This document shows, piece after piece, positions 58,116 through 64,000 of a DNA stretch of 64,000 nucleotides (positions are counted from its first letter, which is position 1; each line of letters starts with the position of its first letter). The translations under genes and the position numbers were made by a program. Where the stretch lies: NCBI GenBank assembly GCA_020698575.1, contig CM036248.1, positions 24,416,229-24,480,228 of the forward strand, read 5' to 3'. The stretch comes from Bostrychus sinensis. Lineage: Eukaryota > Chordata > Actinopteri > Gobiiformes > Eleotridae. A model generated the notes under the pieces. The model made no database searches. It was given only the letters and a program-made list of their open reading frames with translations, and was not told where the DNA came from.

Positions 58116-60605
58116 AATTAAACTCAACTCAGAGTTGTAAAAACTGACAGTGGACCCTAAACGACTTGCCATCAAACTGTACTTGATTAGAAAACCTGAA
58201 GGGCAGTGCAGTATAAAAATGTTTCTAAGCAACCTAATAGCAAGCTATAACTATGGCAAAAATAGAAAGGAAGGCGTTAACAACTAAAATTATTTAAATG
58301 AGTGTGCCTATTGTCCAGGTAACAACACTTAAAACGTTAGAGACAAGTCTCATCTTTCTGTGATAAATTGATAGGCTTATCAGACATTGTTAACTTTCAA
58401 ATAAATCCAGCAGCAGTTTAGCAAACGCCGGTAAACAACAGCTGTGTTTATAAATGTTTTTACCTTGTGACTTTCATAACGTGAATGTCCAAGAATTGTG
58501 TAATGTCCCATTTCTTCTTTTTAACATCCCTGGACTTTTGGGCACGTGACATGACGCACTTCATGCACTTTCAGAAAATGCCCACTTCAACAAAGTGTGT
58601 AGTGCAGGTATTGGAACAGGGCCAGCTAAATGTGTTGTTGCAAGGTGAATGAAACTTCCTTCACACCTCCTGGCATATCAGTCCAAAAACTAGACTTGAA
58701 AAAATGAATACTTTTTTGCAAGTCCTAGTTAGCCATTACATCAATTTTACAACAATATTTTTTAGATGTTCTTCACGGTGGAGAAAACAATGTACGGATA
58801 GGATGCAGAAAAAACAAGAGGCAAGCCAAACGAGGGGTCACACAAGAGTCAACCAGACCAGTGAATTTTTACAATAGTGCTTTTAATCCGAAATGTAGGG
58901 GGAGCTCTGTAGAGAAAAATGCAACCAACACACCAATGAGCAAAGTTGCATTATTGCCCTTTCAATCTTTGAATTGAATTTGATTAAATAATAATAATAT
59001 AAATATAACTGGTCTTTTGAATTTTATTTGAAGATATTGGTACTTGGAGCAAATGTAGTGGTTCAAGCCATGCGTTCAGTGTAGGGTAACATTAGGCCCC
59101 ATAAATTATTAACTTATCAAACAGTAAGACATATATATTCTCCAGTTAATCTGAACACAATTTAATAAATGTGACTCTAATAACTTCATGACAAATAATA
59201 TGAATATGTCTTTTAGTGTATAAATAATTTGTAAATGTAACTGCATGTAAATAATTTTTGACATCTGGACTGCACATGCAGAAACTCTGAGATGCTGCCA
59301 TTGTCATTTCTCTGTGTGGAGCGTCGGCTGACAGGCCGCCATTTCCTCCATCTGTCAGCAGGAGCTCATTAACTAATACGGTACCACACATTTCTATTTT
59401 TTTGTTGTGCCAAAGGAAACGATTGTGACATTTTTTAGACCAGACTGCTGATGTAACTGCGTACTAATGTGGCTCTGTAAAAAAAGTTCAAAATTGTAAA
59501 ATGATTATGAGAAGTCCTGAAATAATAACGGTGAAGCTTGTCCACTGCAATAACCAACATGTGACTTGTCAGCTGATGGAACGGCTTCATGTCATAACTC
59601 ATCTTCATCCAAGCATGCTGTATGTATAAAACACTCATTAAAGTCTGTCGTTAACTGTTTAAACATGCCTTCTAAAGCGTTGACTTGCCTTTAGCAGTTA
59701 CCACATGGATGAACACTGTTAATATGACTTAAGGCTAAGGACCCATGTAATGATGCACTAACTTTTCTAGGCTAATTATTTACATGCAATTATTTTCACA
59801 CAACTTGATGCTGTGAACAAATGTTTCTAATTTCCTACAAACACACCTTTTTCTGGTTGTGTGTGTACAGGGCGCAGGGCTCTTCATCACACAGATAAGT
59901 CAAGGCTGAGGGACAGCTACAGGAGGAAAAGGTCTGAGAAGTGTGAGCATCACTTCTGCTGAAGCTCTATGATTAATCTGGTGTTGCAGATACTTGAAGA
60001 GGGCAGACTGCTTCGTCCTGCTGGAGACAAAAGAAAAATGGCCCTTTCCTGCCTTTTGTAGGTTATCTTCCTTCTCCATCAGCACAGGGTCTAGTCCAGT
60101 CTGATGATCCACTTTTTATAGAGGAAACCTTCCCATCACTTTGGATACAGGTGTCAGGATTCCTAAGACAAATGCATACTGTACAATTAATCACGTGCTA
60201 TATATATCAACAATGCTATGCATGTTGAATATTACAAAATAAAATAAAAAATAAGCTGTGATAACAGAAATTACTCTTTGACAAAGCAACACTTCATGTT
60301 CAAATATGTGCAGTAACACAAGACACAGGCTGGGCAATAAGCCTAACAAATATTTTTTTTATTTTTTTTACTTTTAAAAAAGCAATTTTTTAAATTATTT
60401 TAAAATAATAGTTATATTAGTAGGCTATGCTATTTATCAAAAGCAAAGCAGCAGCAGTGTGCTTTACTCCTACAGTAACATTAATGTCTTTAAGTGTTTA
60501 CCCCTCTGCTTCTGAAGACCAAATTTATTACAGTTTACTCCATCTGAAGCTCCAGAACACATGGCTAATTAACATACGTAAACAAAGTACATAAGATAGC
60601 TGTCC
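58116..60605. other. Unassigned non-coding DNA
   Basis: No supported exon or bounded element. The stretch 59,280-59,390 is somewhat GC-richer and has no long open frame. Confidence 0.5.
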
Positions 60606-60607
60606 AC

Positions 60608-62033
60608 TAGGGCTGGGTGATATAACAAAATTACTGTATACCGGGGTATGTAAAAATCCTGACGGTATCATTTTTAGTTCCGTGGTTTAAATCCCCTGGG
60701 GAATTGTACTAGTTTTTATTAAGTACCTAAATGTGTGTCAGTGTTGATGCCAATATAATGGGGATGAGTGTAAATATTTTTGTGTAATATTAAGCATATC
60801 TTTTCAAATTAACAGCAACAGCATAATATTATACTTAAATTAATTAGCTCTCTCGATTGACATCATGCCGGCCTGACGCACCATGCACAGGCAGCACCTT
60901 GTTAGAGCAGCCAACCTGTCTGAGTCTGTCCCCAAAAAATACATCCTCTGATCTTCCTCTGCTTTGTTCTCTAAAGCATTGGCCTTAAAGCTGAACAAAT
61001 AAGTGTGCCATGAAAAAGGAACGTCTCTTACTGCTTCATTAAAAAAATATGCAGTCCATCTAAGCACGTTATCGCGCACGCCATAATGCATGGCTGTCTC
61101 TGCGATCTGTCAAACTACACAAGCAGGACACACATGGAGGATATCTTTAGCAAAAAGAAGAATACGCTCTCTCAAGAAAAGAGGAATATAGCTCTGTGTG
61201 TAACGCAAGAAGCGCTGCGCGCTGTGCAGGACGGGGAAAGATCCTCAAGCAGTACTGATCCAGGTGAACCAAGCAGAATGACATTGATAAACTGCCCAAA
61301 TCAGCAGGGATTATGAGAAAACAAAATACTATTTGATGGTCTCCATCAGTGTTATGTTACAGTTTAAAATGCAAAGGCAGACAGTGGAAAGTTTTGTTAT
61401 TCTGATGAAGGAGCAATAAATTACGTTACGCAAGTCCTCAAACAGTGGTTTACAGCATCCACAGTAGTTTTCTGCAGCAGACTATCTGCAGTGACTGTCG
61501 CCACAGAAGCACGGCAGAGAGTGCGGTGCTGAAGCCCTACCGTGTCCCGCGAAATGGAAAATAAATAAACTTCTTCTGATAATTATTTAAAACAATGACA
61601 TCCACAACCCTCCAGTGCGTTGTACTGCCACATTTTATCATATTTTGTGGTCCCAGATGTTTAAAGGGGTAAATAAAGCGGAGAAGAAAGAGTGAAACCT
61701 GGAGAGCAGAGGGTCACAGGAGGACACAGAGGAAAGAGATGCAGATGTGTTGGAGGACAAACTGTTGAGCTGAGTTTTGACCAGTTTCAAATTAACTTAT
61801 TATATGTTGTGTTTTTACAAATAAGCACTTCAGAAACACATTGTATTTACTACACCTCTTTTTTTGCTAAAAAAACAATAGGTGTCCCTACATTTTCAAA
61901 TACTGTTTTAACTCAAATTTAAAGGCAAGTTTAGCTTCAGTTAAGTGGATAGACTTACAGTTTATACCGTATACCCCGGTATAATTTGGGGACAGTAAGA
62001 CGGTATAAAAAAATTGATATCTCTATAACTCTA
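60608..62033. mobile_element. hAT-like element with TATACCGGGGTATAC palindromic subtermini
   Basis: The left end TAGGGCTGGGTGATATAACA and the complement of the right end TAGAGTTATAGAGATATCAA align loosely. Just inside, ACTGTATACCGGGGTATG (60,635) and TACCGTATACCCCGGTAT (61,965) are inverted counterparts with few mismatches. No target duplication survives. The interior (about 60,850-61,560) is CpG-rich with short frames only, so the element is non-autonomous and old. Confidence 0.7.
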
Positions 62034-62187
62034 ATTTTTAGGTTTAATAGCTGGATTCAAATAAGAGTTATTCAGATCATTAAATTTAAGATAATTATGT
62101 TTTTTTCTTTAAGTTTATTTCATACATAAAATATGTAGTAAATAATATAAATAAAAATATTGTAAAATAACCTAATGTAACAGAAGT

Positions 62188-62211
62188 TTATATATATATA
62201 TATATATATAT
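62188..62211. repeat. (TA)n microsatellite
   Basis: About 12 uninterrupted TA units. Confidence 0.9.
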
Positions 62212-62378
62212 TTGGATTTGTTTGATTAGGTATTAGCATTTACAATAAAATAAGTTTATTGTGTTTTGTGTGTGTGTTTTACGATGTTTTTGAATAATTA
62301 TTAACATGTATGACGGAGGGAGTACTCATGGGATAACAAAAAGCCCAGGGGGAACTCAAGACAAAAAAGGTTGAAAAC

Positions 62379-62455
62379 CTCTATCCCATTGCAGGGATAG
62401 GCTCCTGTCAGTTGTGCCCACTAAAGTAATAAGAATAAGCAGAAGAATTATTGAG
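62379..62455 (-). mobile_element. Inverted fragment of the repeat at 26,976 and 41,766
   Basis: On the minus strand it reads TTCTTCTGCTTATTC, then GTGGGCACAACTGACAGGAG and CCTATCCCTGCAATGGG, following the order of the plus-strand copies (CTTCTTCCACATATTCC, GACTGGAG, CCTATCCCAG). Confidence 0.5.
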
Positions 62456-62766
62456 CTGATGAACCTTTTAACATAGTGATATGCTATGAAGCAATTTTAG
62501 AACAAAACATTTCTTGTGCAGTTGACATGAAATCCCTGTTAATTTGCAGTACGATTTATTGTTTCTGTGTAAATCAATGAAACCTGGTTGTTCCATATTT
62601 TATCCATTTCTTTTTCCCGGTTGACCAAATCAACCAGTTTTTTTTTTTTTCCTCGAATTTCATTTGTTTTATAATTTTAAAACTTTTTTTGTCTGTCTGA
62701 CATAAAAACTATTTAAATGGAGGTTATTTTTTTTATGAGAATATTGCATAGCTGTATTTTATTACT

Positions 62767-62801
62767 AAATGCCTACATTTAGCAATAAAATGTAGGCATT
62801 T
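62767..62801. repeat. Perfect 14-bp-stem hairpin
   Basis: AAATGCCTACATTT (62,767-62,780), a 7-base loop AGCAATA, then AAATGTAGGCATTT (62,788-62,801). The match is perfect in otherwise AT-rich, non-repetitive-looking sequence. Confidence 0.95.
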
Positions 62802-63414
62802 ATATTGTTCTATATTTCACCTTGAATCTTGTTACATTGTTAATTAGACAGTGAATAAAGTTATGTTCTCAGAGGTTGACGGCACATCTATATTTATATT
62901 TTCGCCTCTTTTACCTGAATCTACTGTATCTCGACAAATGCAAAACGTTCTCCATAATACATTAGTGTTGCCAAATTAAAACATTTATGTAATGGATTTT
63001 ATGGTCCTTATGAGTATTATGTAGAGGAAGACCAAAGAGTATATACCATTTAGTGAATGAGGAAATCAAGTTAGTTGGTGTGTGAAATGAATACGAGGAT
63101 GATGATATAAGATTTGACGGAGGCAGATGATTCACTTTGGTCACACCTGAAGGAAGCAGGTGTAGAAAATTAATTCATTACACTGTGCACGTGTTGCTTG
63201 CAAACCAGTGAGTGCCAAAAGCAGTCCATTAACAAATTGCTCACATTATAATTGCTCTCCTTGCTGTCCTAAAACTTTTTGATTTGTATCTTTTTAAATG
63301 ATGTAAATGATGTAAAATGTTTATTATTCATATTTTTGAAGCTGCAAATTTGTGACTTGAATGTAGTAGAAATTTTACCCCAAAGTTTTGACTGCACTTA
63401 TTTGAAAGACATTG

Positions 63415-63525
63415 TAAAGTAAAGTACTTTAAATACTTATTTAGTATTTAAGTATTTTTGAAAGCACATACTCCAGTACTTTAACTCAAGTAAAAATTTG
63501 ACTTAGTAACTTTTACGTATGTTGG
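63415..63525. mobile_element. Fragment resembling TACTTTTACTT-rich hAT termini
   Basis: AAAGTAAAGTACTTTAAATA and CAGTACTTTAACTCAAGTAA are the words found near the ends of the hAT at 39,145-39,699. No terminus or duplication is retained, so this is a likely but unproven remnant. Confidence 0.35.
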
Positions 63526-63714
63526 AGAAATATTTGACCAGGACCAGCACTGGGTATAACACATAACTTTATGACCACCAAGGATATGCAGGTTTATTCT
63601 TTGTATGCACCTATTGCACGTAAAGTCAGAGAGGCCAGAATGAAATGGTTTGGACATGAACAGAGGCAGGTATCAGGATGCTGAGGTTAGAGCTGCCAGG
63701 CAGGAGGTTCACAG

Positions 63715-64000
63715 CAGTGTTTCCCAACCAGGGGTACGTGGACCCCTAGGGGTACGCGAGTACTTTGCAGGGGGTACTTGGAATTATTTTATCTCCAAGA
63801 TGAAAGGAAAATATTCAATTTTTTTCATATTGAACTATTAAAACATATGACGAAGGAAGTGAAACTGCTAAAGAATATGATTTAAATAATCTATATTGTT
63901 ATATCCACCACACCACCCAGTATGTTTTTGCAAAACTGCTGCCATCTGCAAAATGAAGGCATTACAGAGGTAAACAGGCCAAATTCTCTAAGATTTTTTT
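63715..64000. mobile_element. Left part of a hAT-type element, cut by the window edge
   Basis: CAGTGTTTCCCAACCAGGGG is a classic hAT left terminus, followed by GTACGTGGACCCCTAGGGGTACGCGAG with its short palindromic GTAC words. The expected partner end, ...GGTTGGGAAACACTG followed by GTTCACAG, would lie beyond 64,000. Confidence 0.75.

Noticed and set aside
60840..61316. Two short frames in the CpG-rich core of the element at 60.6-62.0 kb
   Set aside because: No transposase motif; most likely chance frames in CpG-rich non-coding sequence.
62330..62378. Right end of a CAGTGTTTCCCAACC-type hAT (AAAAGGTTGAAAACC)
   Set aside because: No left partner and no duplication; too diverged to call.

Overview
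The window is nuclear DNA of a ray-finned fish, most likely a percomorph teleost. It is AT-rich with low coding density and is full of microsatellites, tRNA-derived SINEs of the type common in teleosts, hAT-type cut-and-paste elements and two LINE remnants. I see no prokaryotic operon structure, CRISPR array, rRNA gene or free-standing tRNA gene. No complete, confidently identifiable protein-coding host gene is visible. Most of the window reads as intergenic or intronic DNA.

Layout. 1-3.2 kb is unassigned. A SINE fragment lies at 3.2-3.4 kb. 3.80-7.76 kb is a hAT element with a perfect 8-bp target-site duplication (TSD); a restriction-like-endonuclease LINE (R4/Dong/Rex6-like) sits in a (TA)n tract inside it. 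9.2-9.9 kb is a degenerate tandem array with a palindromic core. 11.4-12.3 kb is a foldback element with arms of about 220-250 bp. Further on come a tRNA-SINE (16.2 kb), a MITE (17.1 kb), a hAT (23.07-24.03 kb) and a TTAA-flanked element (24.9-26.6 kb) that itself carries a hAT. 28.45-29.47 kb holds the best host-gene candidate: exons coding a basic protein with about four repeats of roughly 30 residues, with a splice-bounded second exon and a poly(A) signal, but with a one-base frame break. 32.7-33.1 kb has a SINE next to a long imperfect hairpin. 37.3 and 49.3 kb carry two copies of one family with 9-bp TSDs. 39.1-40.0 kb has a hAT directly upstream of a CpG-bearing segment that looks like a promoter plus a non-coding first exon. 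45.0-46.2 kb is a 5'-truncated LINE on the minus strand (jockey/CR1-L2/Rex1-like). 48.7-58.1 kb is dense with hAT elements, including a three-level nest at 49.07-50.49 kb and a hAT carrying a SINE at 51.6-52.3 kb. 60.6-62.0 kb and the window's right edge hold further hAT-like pieces.

How it fits together. The elements with readable TSDs give a relative insertion order in four nested stacks. Nine insertions carry 8-bp TSDs (two of them imperfect), two carry 9-bp TSDs, one is flanked by TTAA and one possibly by TAA. All autonomous coding parts present are broken, so mobility of the small elements must have depended on enzymes encoded elsewhere. The two places most likely to matter to the host are the repeat-protein locus at 28.5-29.5 kb and the promoter-like segment at 39.7-40.0 kb. 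All element names rest on sequence reading and remembered family features; no database search was possible.
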